Source of the DNA: Bodo saltans
Lineage: Eukaryota > Euglenozoa > Kinetoplastea > Eubodonida > Bodonidae
DNA: 53,708 nucleotides
Reading direction: 5' to 3'
Assembly (NCBI GenBank): GCA_001460835.1
Contig: CYKH01001779.1
Coordinates: 1-53,708, forward strand
Numbering within the stretch: the first letter of the stretch is position 1; each line of letters opens with the position of its first letter. The notes beneath the pieces are model-generated. The model searched no databases. It was not told the DNA's origin and saw nothing but the letters and a program-made list of their open reading frames with translations. Shown here piece after piece: positions 8,854 through 18,327 of the stretch. Position numbers and translations under genes: made by a program.

Positions 8854-10551
8854 ATGGTCCAGTTTCGCCCGTACAGTTTTTCGATTCAAACACGCTTCAA
8901 GTGGCGGCACAAAGAAACGGACAGATGGCGGCGGCTCATGGACGGCACTTGCTTTTCTGTAGACTGGCTGACCCAAACAGCGGGGCCAACCATGAGTCAA
9001 TATGGAGGTAACTGGTCTCACATCTTAACGTGCGCGCATGTTGTGTGCCCGTGGCAATACCCCAATTTCTATCCTCCCACCGGTCACACGAGGTACGTCT
9101 CCCACATTACGTTGCCTGACACGCAGATTCAAGTTCGTGCTGCATCATTGCAGGGCGACATCGTGCATCGGCACTTTGTGTCGCACCACAGTGTGTTTGT
9201 ACACACGAACCCGCGCTTGGACCTCTGCGTTGTTCATCCCGAACAGCTCATGAAGCGCTCTGGCGAAATGAAGATGCTCTGGATGCAGAACGAGGGCTTC
9301 GTGATGCGGCCAAGGCTCGAGGTCAACGAAGAGCTCCAGGTCGGAGACTACGTTTGGATCTACGGCTTGACGGCGCATGAAAGTTTGTTCGACGAGGAAA
9401 AGGCGCCAGAGCCGATAATGGTGCCCACTGGCATCCGAGCACGGGTGCACACTAAGACAAGGGAGCACTTCTTCCTCGATACACTGAACGTTGAGGGAGC
9501 CGACAAAGGACAAGTGCACATGGGTATGTGTGGATCCGTAATCATGCGGAATGGGCGATGCGTTGGCATGCTCACGGCGACTGTCCACGAAGATTCAAAT
9601 TGCAAGGAGCTTGCGGGAACGGCGATGTGCACCTACGCTTCAGATATCTTTGAATTTCTCTTGGAAGTTGAGAATCAATTGAAAAATATACCCGAAAATC
9701 CAAACTCGGAGAAAACGAGATTTGAGGCAAATCGTGAGGCAGAAGGCGTGGGGCTCAAAAAAAGCAAAGATTGGAACTTGGACCTCACTCGTATTGCCCG
9801 TCACGTCCCAGCGCCACGATCTCTTTGGAGAATGGAGGAGAAGTGGGTGACAGAGGAGGACAAAATATCTGCGAAAGTATTTGGAAATGGTGGCGTATTC
9901 GATCAAGAAGTTCAGGAAAACGCCCTTGGATACAACATGAACACGTCTAAAGAAGATGGCTCCAAACCCGATGGCGCAATACCGTTCTCCTCAGTGCACG
10001 CGGGAGGACGAGTGCACGCTCAAGGCGAACGACGTGACTCGAGTCCTCGCGATATCTACTCTCCGCCAGATGCTATGAAACAAAAGGAGGAGGGGAGTCA
10101 CATTGACTTTAGAGGCCTCTTCGACAGTCAAGATCTGGACACTGACCATATTTCTCTCGTCAACGGCTTTCGACAAAATATGGAGAACTCTCGGGTTGAA
10201 AAGGAGAGACAGAAGATGAAGGAGAATGTCTTTAAGCATGCGTCTACCACTGGATTCGCTGATCCGATGAACGCAGGGAATACAGGGCACTACGGCGGCA
10301 GCAGCGATCTCGGCAACCAAAACTTTTCCGAAGAAACTGGTAAGAAACCGATCGACGTTTCCAAGACTCCATTTGGTTCAACAAGAGGATTTGAGCAACA
10401 GTGGCAGGCGCCTCCAGCTTCGACTCCGTCGAGCGCAAAAGAAGAACGTGCCCGCGCGAAACGCGAGAAAGAAGCCAAATATCAGGAGGAGCTTCGCAAG
10501 CGACACAATCTGCATCAGCCCGAGAATTTTGGCAACTTTGAGCGTCACTAG
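8854..10551 (+). CDS. Chymotrypsin/trypsin-fold protease-like protein with Cys in the nucleophile position
   Basis: 565 residues. The first 280 or so look like a PA-clan (chymotrypsin-fold) peptidase: a GTCFSV strand, His62 in LTCAHVV, Asp123 in NPRLDLCVV, and the nucleophile loop HMGMCGSVI with Cys226 where serine proteases have Ser in GDSGG. A following strand, GRCVGMLTA, fits the fold. A His/Asp/Cys arrangement with a GxCG loop is the pattern of viral 3C-type cysteine proteases and is unusual in a cellular gene. Residues about 290-565 are polar, probably disordered, and end in a Lys/Arg/Glu-rich helix. The frame is open to a GTG at 8845; ATG 8854 is the first ATG. An acceptor AG lies at 8676-8677 after a T run, or at 8807-8808. 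The substrate is unknown, and it may be an active cysteine protease or a non-catalytic relative. Confidence 0.75.
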   Translation: MVQFRPYSFSIQTRFKWRHKETDRWRRLMDGTCFSVDWLTQTAGPTMSQYGGNWSHILTCAHVVCPWQYPNFYPPTGHTRYVSHITLPDTQIQVRAASLQGDIVHRHFVSHHSVFVHTNPRLDLCVVHPEQLMKRSGEMKMLWMQNEGFVMRPRLEVNEELQVGDYVWIYGLTAHESLFDEEKAPEPIMVPTGIRARVHTKTREHFFLDTLNVEGADKGQVHMGMCGSVIMRNGRCVGMLTATVHEDSNCKELAGTAMCTYASDIFEFLLEVENQLKNIPENPNSEKTRFEANREAEGVGLKKSKDWNLDLTRIARHVPAPRSLWRMEEKWVTEEDKISAKVFGNGGVFDQEVQENALGYNMNTSKEDGSKPDGAIPFSSVHAGGRVHAQGERRDSSPRDIYSPPDAMKQKEEGSHIDFRGLFDSQDLDTDHISLVNGFRQNMENSRVEKERQKMKENVFKHASTTGFADPMNAGNTGHYGGSSDLGNQNFSEETGKKPIDVSKTPFGSTRGFEQQWQAPPASTPSSAKEERARAKREKEAKYQEELRKRHNLHQPENFGNFERH

Positions 10552-10863
10552 GCGCAACATCGTGCCGTGTTCATTCTTTTTATGATAATTCAGAAGTGAT
10601 TTGTTTTGTATCTGACATAACTCGTTATCATTTGCCACCACTAGTCTGGTTGGTTTTCTCTTTCTCTCACTCATTCAAACAGGATTTGCATCCAGCGTTA
10701 TTCAGTAACGAAAACAGATAGAAGCACTTTTCCCCCAAAGAAGGACTTCGATCTGTTCTCGTTGTGATTGACTTTCGTGTTTCGGTGAAAAAAAACACTG
10801 GATTCTTTAGGATCTGGATCTCGAAATATCATCACTTTCAAACGAAAAAAGGACGAGAAGAAA
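10552..10863 (+). other. Intergenic spacer (312 bp)
   Basis: No gene seen. It contains the strong pyrimidine tract and AG described at 10648-10682, then about 180 bases of A/T-rich leader before ATG 10864. Confidence 0.6.
10648..10682 (+). promoter_or_regulatory. Trans-splice acceptor (pyrimidine tract + AG)
   Basis: A long T/C tract (TTTTCTCTTTCTCTC) is followed by CAAACAG, with AG at 10681-10682. It is the best acceptor candidate for the TPR-CHAT gene starting at 10864. Confidence 0.5.
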
Positions 10864-13800
10864 ATGATGAACATTGATGCGAAGCCGTGGTACCCAACAG
10901 CTTGCGTTGACGGGGCTATGGCTGATGTTGATATGTTCGCCGCTTTGCAGGCTAACGAGAGCAGCGAAATGGTGCTTGGGACGACCAGTTCCGCAGCATC
11001 GTACACTCCTACCCCTGACCCGTCCCCGCACCTCCACTCTGGGGTGCGACGCAATGACCCCTATCGCAGCAACTCTTTCACTCACGGTGGTGGTGGTGGC
11101 GACGGGCCATACACCAGTGGTCAAGTTTCGTACACGGTTGAGGGCACAGCGAATGCATCCTCAAACCACCACATCATGATAGGAGGGGGAGGAGGAGGAG
11201 CGAAGCCTTACACCAGCGGCAGCAACCCTTCTTCTGGCAGCGGCGGTCAACATGCCCATATCATGGATTACTCGGAGCTCATGTACAGCGCGATGCAGCA
11301 ACAAGGGTTGTTAGATGGACCGCCGAGTTACACCGACTTTGTTGCCCAGCCGTATCGCTCCGCTCAGTTCCGCTCGTCGCACGATCTTGACGGTGAACAC
11401 CATGGCGTGTCCTCAGGTTCAAACAGCGGGTCCAACGGCAGCAACTCTCCTCGACAGCCTGCTGCCTCAGCCGCAGCACAACAACCACCGTCGGCAGAGA
11501 AGAAGCCAAAAGCTCCTCCAGTACCAGTTGCGATTCCCCTGCCTCGTTCCCGCCGTACAGGGAGCGACGCGGCACCAGGTGCCGTTGCACCTGCAGCGGT
11601 TCCTGTCCAATTAAAGTCAACGTCGACGACTCCAACGGAATCCCAAAACGCATCCCCCACGAAGCCCAGCGTCGCTGACTTTCCTCTACCAGCTCCCCGA
11701 TCGCAACGCGCACAAGTAAAACTGGACTCTCCAACATCGTGCGATGCGTTTTACGACGACGCTGAAGAAAACATTGTTGCCAGGCTGCAGGACATGCTTG
11801 CTCGAAATCGCAACAACACTAACAGCACGACAGGAGCGTTCACGATTCACTCCGCAAGTAGTCCTCCAACACCACCACCCGTCGAAAAAGAGAAAGATCG
11901 TTCAGAACACAACAAGGGCAAGTTGGCGACCAAGGAAGTAGAGGACGACGCACTCCAAGCAGGCAGCCCCACATCTGAGACGGCAGAAGAATTTCCGAAG
12001 AAAGACTTTGCTGCTTCTTTAGCCGCGCTCAAGAAGAAAAAGGCTCCAGCAGCGAAGAAGAAAGATGAGTGGAAGACAGTGGAGAAGCATGGCAACAATC
12101 ACGTCTCAACCCACAGCACAACGAACCGTCACTCTTCGGCAACCGCACCTACGTTGGTCGCTGCGTCAACAAACAAATTCGAAATCGTCACTCAATCCCA
12201 ACAAGCGAAGAGTCTCAATGGTAAGAAAGCTGCAACGAAACGTAACGAGGATTCTGATGACAGCGACCATGACACCACAACAACCATCGTGTTCGCGTCC
12301 GCCAAGCCTCAGAAGCATCACAGCCACGTCAACAAGCATCACGCTCATCATAACGCTGATGAAGAGGATGCATGGCTCGAAGAAATTTCTCGCGCTGGCG
12401 CAGCTGCCCAAGAACAACATCAACGCCAAGCACTTGAGCACGCATGCTACAAAGATACTTTGTGTTTTTTGGGCCAACATCGTGTTCGCGTCCGCCAAGC
12501 CTCAGAAGCATCACAGCCACGTCAACAAGCATCACGCTCATCATAACGCTGATGAAGAGGCGTGGCTCGAAGAAATTTCTCGCGCTGGCGCAGCTGCTCA
12601 AGAACAGCATCAACGCCAAGCACTTGAGCACGCATGCTACAAAGATACTTTGTGTTTTTTGGGCCAACAGATTTCACTGAAGTCGTTGCCAAATGTCGGT
12701 GCACTTCTTCCGATCAAGCCCACACAGGCGCAAATTAGCCTGGCCTCGACGTTTCAACGCATCATTGACGAACCACACGGTGATCACAATGTCAATGCGA
12801 AGCACAGTGCACTGCGTCGACTTCTTGACAAGGTACTCAGCCATTCGCAGAACACCGCTCCGCTTGTGATCTGCATTCATGTTGAGCTCAGTGAATCCGC
12901 TATCGACCTCGACTCTGGCCTTCAACACGTTCGTCAAGCACTTCACTTAGCCCGCCTGCAGCAGTCGCTTCCACTCGAATTACTGGCATTGATTGCATAT
13001 TTCAAGTTTACCCAGAAATTGTCCGAGTCGGTAGAATCGAGCAGCGATCTTCAGCGCGCCCTCGATATCGCACTTGAACTCGGGGAAATGCAAGCCCTTG
13101 GCTGGACTGCCAGTATGATCGCCATCTCGCTCGAAGTGGTAGGTGCGTTCCCTGAAAGCGTCTCCTGGCAGGTCCTCGCCTGGCGCATCGGTCACTTCAC
13201 CGACGACAATCGGTTGGAGGCCGAGTCTGTTGCCCACGTGGCCCTTTCATTAGCTGCCGCTGGAGCATTCGATGAGGCTGAGCGGTTGTTGGATGTGGTG
13301 GTGGGAATCTGCAAGTCCAATGATCGAAGCGTCACGCAACGGACGACGCTGAACATGTCACAGATTGCGACTCAGATCGGCGATATGGACCGCGCCATTA
13401 CCCTTCTTACCGAAGAGCGCGACGCACACCGTGCTGCCCGGGAGCAAGTTCCCCAGCCGCTGATGCACAACATCGCACAAACCCTTCGCGGTATGGGTCG
13501 TGTGGAAGAAGCACTGCAAGCGCATCAAGGTGATTCCTCGTCGGATGTCACCATGTCAACCGTTCCTCGAGACTTGGACTCCATGATGTGCATCGCAACA
13601 TGCCTGAAACTGCTCGGTCACACTGCGAAAGCACGCGATGTGCATCGCAACATGCCTGAAACTGCTCGGTCACACTGCGAAAGCACGCGACACCCTCGTG
13701 AAGCTCCTACGCGCCGCGCGAGAGACGCAAGACAACGGAATTGCCGCCAAAGCTCTCGCTGAAGTTGGCGACCTCGATGCCAAGGATGGCAACTACGAAG

Positions 13801-15693
13801 AGGCCGTCATTCGACTTGTGGAGGGTCTTCGATTGATTGAGCAAGCAGCTCCCACTGAGTGCAAGCAATTCTACTTGAAGATTCACTTGTGCGAAGCTGA
13901 ATGGAAAATCTGTGAAGTCCTTGAATGTATTCACGCTGATCGAAATGAAATCGTCGATGCCGTGCGCTTCAGTGATGCCATGCGTATTCCCAACACCGCC
14001 AACGTCGTTGGGCTTCTGCAAAAGAAGCAACAACGTGCGATGCAACAAATTGCAGTCCATTCAGCCGCTGCCACGACAACGACGGCTTCTGGGTCAGAGT
14101 CGAATTGCGTCGCCACTACGACCGCGTCGTCAAGCAAGAAGGTCGCGCTGGCAACCCCCGTGAACGTTCCTGGTCCTCGTGCTCTCGCGCAATTCCAAGC
14201 ATCACTACAGTTCTTGAAGAATCGTTTCTTTGATCCCGCCCACCTCACCCGCATGCTTGCAGACAAGGCCGTCGCTGGTGTGGACACTATGATCGTTTAC
14301 TCCCTTCACTGGAACGATTCCTTCGACTACAATATTTTTGCTCTTCGTCATGACGATGCCACCAACGAGCTCGTCACGAAGCGTGTGTCTCTTTCCTTCG
14401 CTCGTCACGAAGCGTGTGTCTCTTTCCTTCACACCCCAGGCGATTCGTGTGATTGCAGGGACTCATAGTGCCTTCTACTCTGTATTTCATCGCGAATCTA
14501 ACTCTGCGGTTACACGCGAAAATGGTAATGCAGCGAGCACAACCACCGACAAAATTGACAGCGACACACCATTGTTTCCCTCTCAATACTTTCACGTTCA
14601 GTGCAAGTACGCGAGAGAGCACCCTGAAGATGCAAAGCGTATTGAGCATGACCTCGAGTATTGCCTCTCGATTTTGTACGATGCACTCGTGAAGCCCATT
14701 GAGGAGTTCCTTCAGTTGGACGCGACCAATGTACCACGACTTTTGTTCGTTGGCGATGGTGCTATCAGCATGGTTCCCTTCCCTGCGCTTCCTATGGGCA
14801 ACAGCGACGAACAAGGTTCATCCCAGCGTCTTCTTGATGTCTGCATGAGCACCAAGCTCCCTTCAGTAGAGCACGCATTGACATTGTACACCAAACGTTT
14901 GGCCTCTGCTGCTGCTGCTGCCGCCGCTCAACCCGCCGCCGCCATCGTTGCTTCTTCGACGCAAGCGGAGGAGCCACCAACAGTCATTAGTGGGTTTACG
15001 GAAGCCGACAGTGGTATCACGCTGCTGCGCGCTGCTATCAAATCCATGAAACTAATCTCTATCGTTGACAACGAGAAGGCAGTGGCGGAGCACGCGGCAA
15101 AGCCGTCGCTCCCAACTCAACGCGACATCGAAGCATGCGAAGTGGACGACGTTCCGCAGCTTTGTCGACGATTGATGGAAGCAACCCTCAACACACACCC
15201 GCGTGATAAAACGTTAAGCAATGAGCTCTTCCGCGCCTTGTTTGTGGATGCAAACCGCTCAGCTCCGCTGTTCCTTGACATGCCTGTCGTCACAGATGTG
15301 AAGGAAGACTTCAGCGGAGTCATGACCACCGCTATTGGCACCACGTTAGTGTCGTCATCAGAGATTTCAGTCACTTGGGATTTATCAGCGTTCCCCCTTG
15401 TTATTGCAACGCGTTTCGGTGCCCACGGCACTCGCAGCATTCACGAAACGGGCATTCCGGTGAACAGAGCTCTCCTCCTCGCGGGTGCGCAGCGTCTGCT
15501 GATTCCCATCGGTAGCAACGCTATGGTGAAGTGCAGCGCGGAGAGCATGTCTGTTCCCAGTGCAGCTGCAGAGGCTGTGAAGGCCGGGAAATCAGTCTTC
15601 CTCGCCATTCACGATTCGATGAAGGCCTTGCGAAATACAGGTGCCCCAACGAGTGTGTGGTCGGCCTTCACGTTCTTCGGTCTCCCCATCTAA
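10864..15693 (+). CDS. TPR-CHAT domain protein; reading frame broken three times by tandem duplications
   Basis: One gene of about 1518 codons, read here as four overlapping open frames: 10864-12546, then frames running to 13762, to 14468 and to 15693. Each frame change coincides with a tandem duplication (12285-12667, 13585-13688, 14369-14430). Counting each duplicated unit once restores one continuous frame. The first ~470 residues are low-complexity (Ser, Pro, His, Asn, Ala). The middle (nt ~12670-14070) is helical with TPR-like units such as GAFDEAERLLDVVV, GRVEEALQAH and GNYEEAVIRLVEGL. The last part (nt ~14580-15693) matches a CHAT domain: LYDALVKPIEEFL, LLFVGDGAISMVPFPAL, RALLLAGAQRLLIPIG and SVWSAFTFFGLPI. 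CHAT proteins belong to the caspase/separase clan, but the His-Gly and Cys positions look lost here. The start is the first ATG after the AG at 10681-10682. The breaks could be assembly errors or real inactivation. Confidence 0.75.
12285..12667 (+). repeat. Tandem duplication, 193 bp + 190 bp
   Basis: Copy 1 is 12285-12477 and copy 2 is 12478-12667, both running from CATCGTGTTCGCG to TTTTTTGGGCCAA. They differ by one whole-codon deletion in copy 2 (an Asp codon in GAGGATGCATGG versus GAGGCGTGG) and three synonymous changes (GCA/GCG, GCC/GCT, CAA/CAG). The extra unit is one more than a multiple of three, so it shifts the frame. Confidence 0.95.
13585..13688 (+). repeat. Exact tandem duplication, 52 bp x 2
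   Basis: Copy 1 is 13585-13636 and copy 2 is 13637-13688, both beginning GATGTGCATCGC and ending GCGAAAGCACGC, with no difference. The insertion shifts the TPR-region reading frame by one base. Confidence 0.95.
14369..14430 (+). repeat. Exact tandem duplication, 31 bp x 2
   Basis: Copy 1 is 14369-14399 and copy 2 is 14400-14430, both beginning GCTCGTCACGAAGC and ending CTCTTTCCTTC, with no difference. The insertion shifts the frame by one base just before the CHAT domain. Confidence 0.95.
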
Positions 15694-17088
15694 ACGCAAA
15701 AAAAAAGACTCAAAAAAGTCGTTTTGTTGCAAAAATTGATGCATGGGAGTGTCCACATTCAAGAACAGTGTCTCTATGTTTCCTCCCTCCGTCCATCAAT
15801 GGCTCTCTCACAAGGGCCGCTTTTTCACTGATATTTTTTTCCTCCTCTCTCACTCAGTTTATTTCCCCCCTCTCTACCCACTTTCTTCACATGGAAATCA
15901 AAGGGCGAGTGAGAACGACAAGTGTTTTCAGCTGAATGTGCTGCCAAAAGAGGCATCCGAACACTTCAGCTCTTTTTAACGAACGTCAAACTCAACCTCC
16001 CATGTTTCCGAAAACGAAGAAGTGTTTTCACATACCTACGTCGTCAGCGCGGTGATTTTTGGAACACCTTTCCCCCCTCCTCGTTTCTATTAAAAATGGA
16101 GTGCGTTTAACGGGAACGGGGGAAAAAGGATTATGTTGTTGCTTGGGGAATTCACAATCGAGTGCTTTGGGGGTGCTCGATTTTGCTCAACCTGGGTGAA
16201 AAAACAAGACAAAAAACAAACTCAGCGTGTCTGAGAAGAAAAAAAGAGGAGAAATGTATTTGTTAAAGAAACTTTTATCAGATGCCTCACCAGCACAGCA
16301 ACAAAAGAAGTTCAGGAAACATGACAAACAAGGAGGGGGTGTTCCACACAGTGTATCTGGCGGGGGTTCGGTGCTTTACTGTTTTCCTTTTTTCAACCAA
16401 TTTCATCAAAAACAAAAGACGACACAGTTGCGTGCGTGTCTTCCCTTTTCGTGTCTTCACTTCCCCGCACCATAGAAAGACACGCTCACGAACAAAAAAC
16501 GAAAATCAAGAGACGACGAGTGGTGCGCTCCAGTAGCAAGAAGAAGGAAGAAAAAAAAAAAAGCTCACAAACAGCCAATGTTACAACCCATCAATCATGC
16601 TTCAGTCCAAGTTCAAACAAATGAGTGACACACACATACGCAAGAAGGCACAAAAAAACGGAAAACCTCTTCAATTCAGGCACTGCTTGCACAAACAAAG
16701 AATTTTATTGCAACACGAGAGGCGGAGAATTTTTTAAAACGAGAGAACATCAAAACCAACAAAAATGGCAAGTCTTCACACAAAAGCCGAATAAACAATC
16801 GTCGACAGGAGTAAGTTCAAAAAAAAAAAAACACAAAAATGAGCACTCACTCTGTGGTCACCTTATTAAGTGACGCCAGAAGTAGTGTTCTATAACACAA
16901 CGCGCACACCAATTGTTCACATCACACTTTACACGAATCTGAAAACGAAACTTACCCATTGACCTCAGACAATTTAGACAACATCAATATTGTGCCTGAT
17001 TGCACCTCCCTCTTTTTGTTTTATTTTGCACCAGTGGTGAGGGAAACGACAAAGAGAACCGCGCAGCTTCCAGCAGAACACATCAAAC
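15694..17088 (+). other. Long gene-free spacer (1.4 kb)
   Basis: By far the longest unassigned stretch in the window. The first part (15770-15880) is T/C-rich. From about 16200 to 16870 the + strand becomes markedly A-rich with many poly-A runs. Open frames here are at most about 130 codons (one, 15531-15935, overlaps the preceding gene), with Lys/Gln- or Phe/Ser-rich biased translations, and I do not accept any as genes. I see no tRNA-like B box or other RNA gene by eye. It probably holds a long 3' UTR of the TPR-CHAT gene and the leader of the next gene. Confidence 0.6.
17005..17034 (+). promoter_or_regulatory. Trans-splice acceptor (pyrimidine tract + AG)
   Basis: CTCCCTCTTTTTGTTTTATTTTG is followed by CACCAG (AG 17033-17034), 55 bases before ATG 17089; no ATG lies between before 17089. 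Confidence 0.55.
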
Positions 17089-18327
17089 ATGGCAGCAGCA
17101 GACCTCTGGGTTGGTGATTTCACTGCGAAAGTATCCCCTAGTCGTGGGATGCAGTTCTGGAGCGAATCTGCGTGGGGAGGTGAGCCTGATGCAGCTTCAA
17201 CTTTCCCAACTGTAAGCAGGGGCAACGTTGGGCGAATGGGCGATTTTGAGAGCGCCACCAATGCCGCCGTCACGATCACGCCAACATCACAATCTTCTCA
17301 CACCCCAGCAGCCACTGCCACGTTTCTTGCCACTCCACCGTCCATCGCTCCGTCCAGCAATGCCACAAAGGACAGCACAATTTGCAAATATTTTGCAACA
17401 GGCGGCTGCACTCGCGGTGAGTTATGCAGCTATCGCCACGACCTGACCATCGACGCAGCAACTGACGCAGATGTCTCTCGTGGCTTCGTACTGATGGGCC
17501 AGGTAGTGAACCTCAAGCACTCTGCCGCAGCACAAAAACAACAGCAATCCCAACGAGGCGCTGCCAACGCTACGCCACCTCACTCGATGAACCCGGATGC
17601 GCGCCCTTTCGTCTCCGTGGGTGAAGACGCCGCCGTCAACGACGTTGCTGCCATGATGGAATCTCAATATGCCGCTGCAACATCGTATCAGCACAACATT
17701 CGGCAACCCCCGCTACGTTTCCAAGCAGCAGCGGCTCCTCCTCACATGGAGGGGTACTACGGTGACAACGGCGGCTACAGCGGCGCTGAACAGCAACAGT
17801 ACGAACACTCTACTTACAGTGGTGGATACAGCGACTACTATGAGGGGCAGCAACCTTATGGTGGTGGAGGTGGTGAGGATATGTCGATGTACCAAAACAA
17901 TCATCACTATGCCTACAACAACAACCAGTACTCCTCGTCGATGGAAGCAAAGTGGAAGCCTACTGGAGTGTTTTCAACGACAGCAGAAACAGCGGCAGCA
18001 AAATCCGTTCTTGCTGGGTACTACGACCATGCGCTCCTCAACAAAGAGGCGGTGTACCAGCACCGCAGGTTCCAAGCGATGCGGCCACCACTGCAAAGCA
18101 ACAAGCCTGGGGGTGCCGCCAACTCGTCATCCTCGAGCCTTGAGGATGACTCCTTCGACGCCAATGCTCGTGGTGCCGCCATGCGCACACAGCAGCAAGG
18201 AGGCCAGGTTGCTTCTGCGCCAACTACATGGACGTACTACCCAAAACCATCGTCGATGGACACCGTTCATCACAATTACCAGTCAGCAGACACCCATCGC
18301 AAACTGCGCAATCGCCCTGAGTTCTAA
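17089..18327 (+). CDS. CCCH-type zinc-finger protein
   Basis: 412 residues with one CCCH zinc finger at residues 99-117 (C99-x7-C107-x5-C113-x3-H117). Such fingers usually bind single-stranded RNA, and CCCH proteins are major post-transcriptional regulators in kinetoplastids, where transcription itself is little regulated. The rest is low-complexity: Ala/Thr/Ser-rich before the finger, and Tyr/Gly/Gln/Asn-rich at about 205-285, a composition common in RNA-granule proteins. A more ordered helical segment near residues 290-330 (AKSVLAGYYDHALLNKEAVYQ) could be a second conserved module. The start is the first ATG after the acceptor at 17033-17034. RNA binding is inferred from the finger; no target can be named. 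Confidence 0.8.
   Translation: MAAADLWVGDFTAKVSPSRGMQFWSESAWGGEPDAASTFPTVSRGNVGRMGDFESATNAAVTITPTSQSSHTPAATATFLATPPSIAPSSNATKDSTICKYFATGGCTRGELCSYRHDLTIDAATDADVSRGFVLMGQVVNLKHSAAAQKQQQSQRGAANATPPHSMNPDARPFVSVGEDAAVNDVAAMMESQYAAATSYQHNIRQPPLRFQAAAAPPHMEGYYGDNGGYSGAEQQQYEHSTYSGGYSDYYEGQQPYGGGGGEDMSMYQNNHHYAYNNNQYSSSMEAKWKPTGVFSTTAETAAAKSVLAGYYDHALLNKEAVYQHRRFQAMRPPLQSNKPGGAANSSSSSLEDDSFDANARGAAMRTQQQGGQVASAPTTWTYYPKPSSMDTVHHNYQSADTHRKLRNRPEF

Noticed and set aside
14369-14430. Programmed ribosomal frameshifting to join the TPR-CHAT frames
   Set aside because: There are exact tandem duplications at all three breaks and I see no slippery heptamer with a downstream structure; duplication explains the breaks fully.
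12065-14468. Separate genes for the middle frames of the TPR-CHAT region
   Set aside because: They are pieces of one gene: frame switches coincide exactly with tandem duplications and the protein sequence continues across them.
15531-16873. Several 60-130-codon open frames in the long spacer
   Set aside because: They have low-complexity, biased translations, overlap one another in different frames and show no domain; kept only as a note on the spacer.
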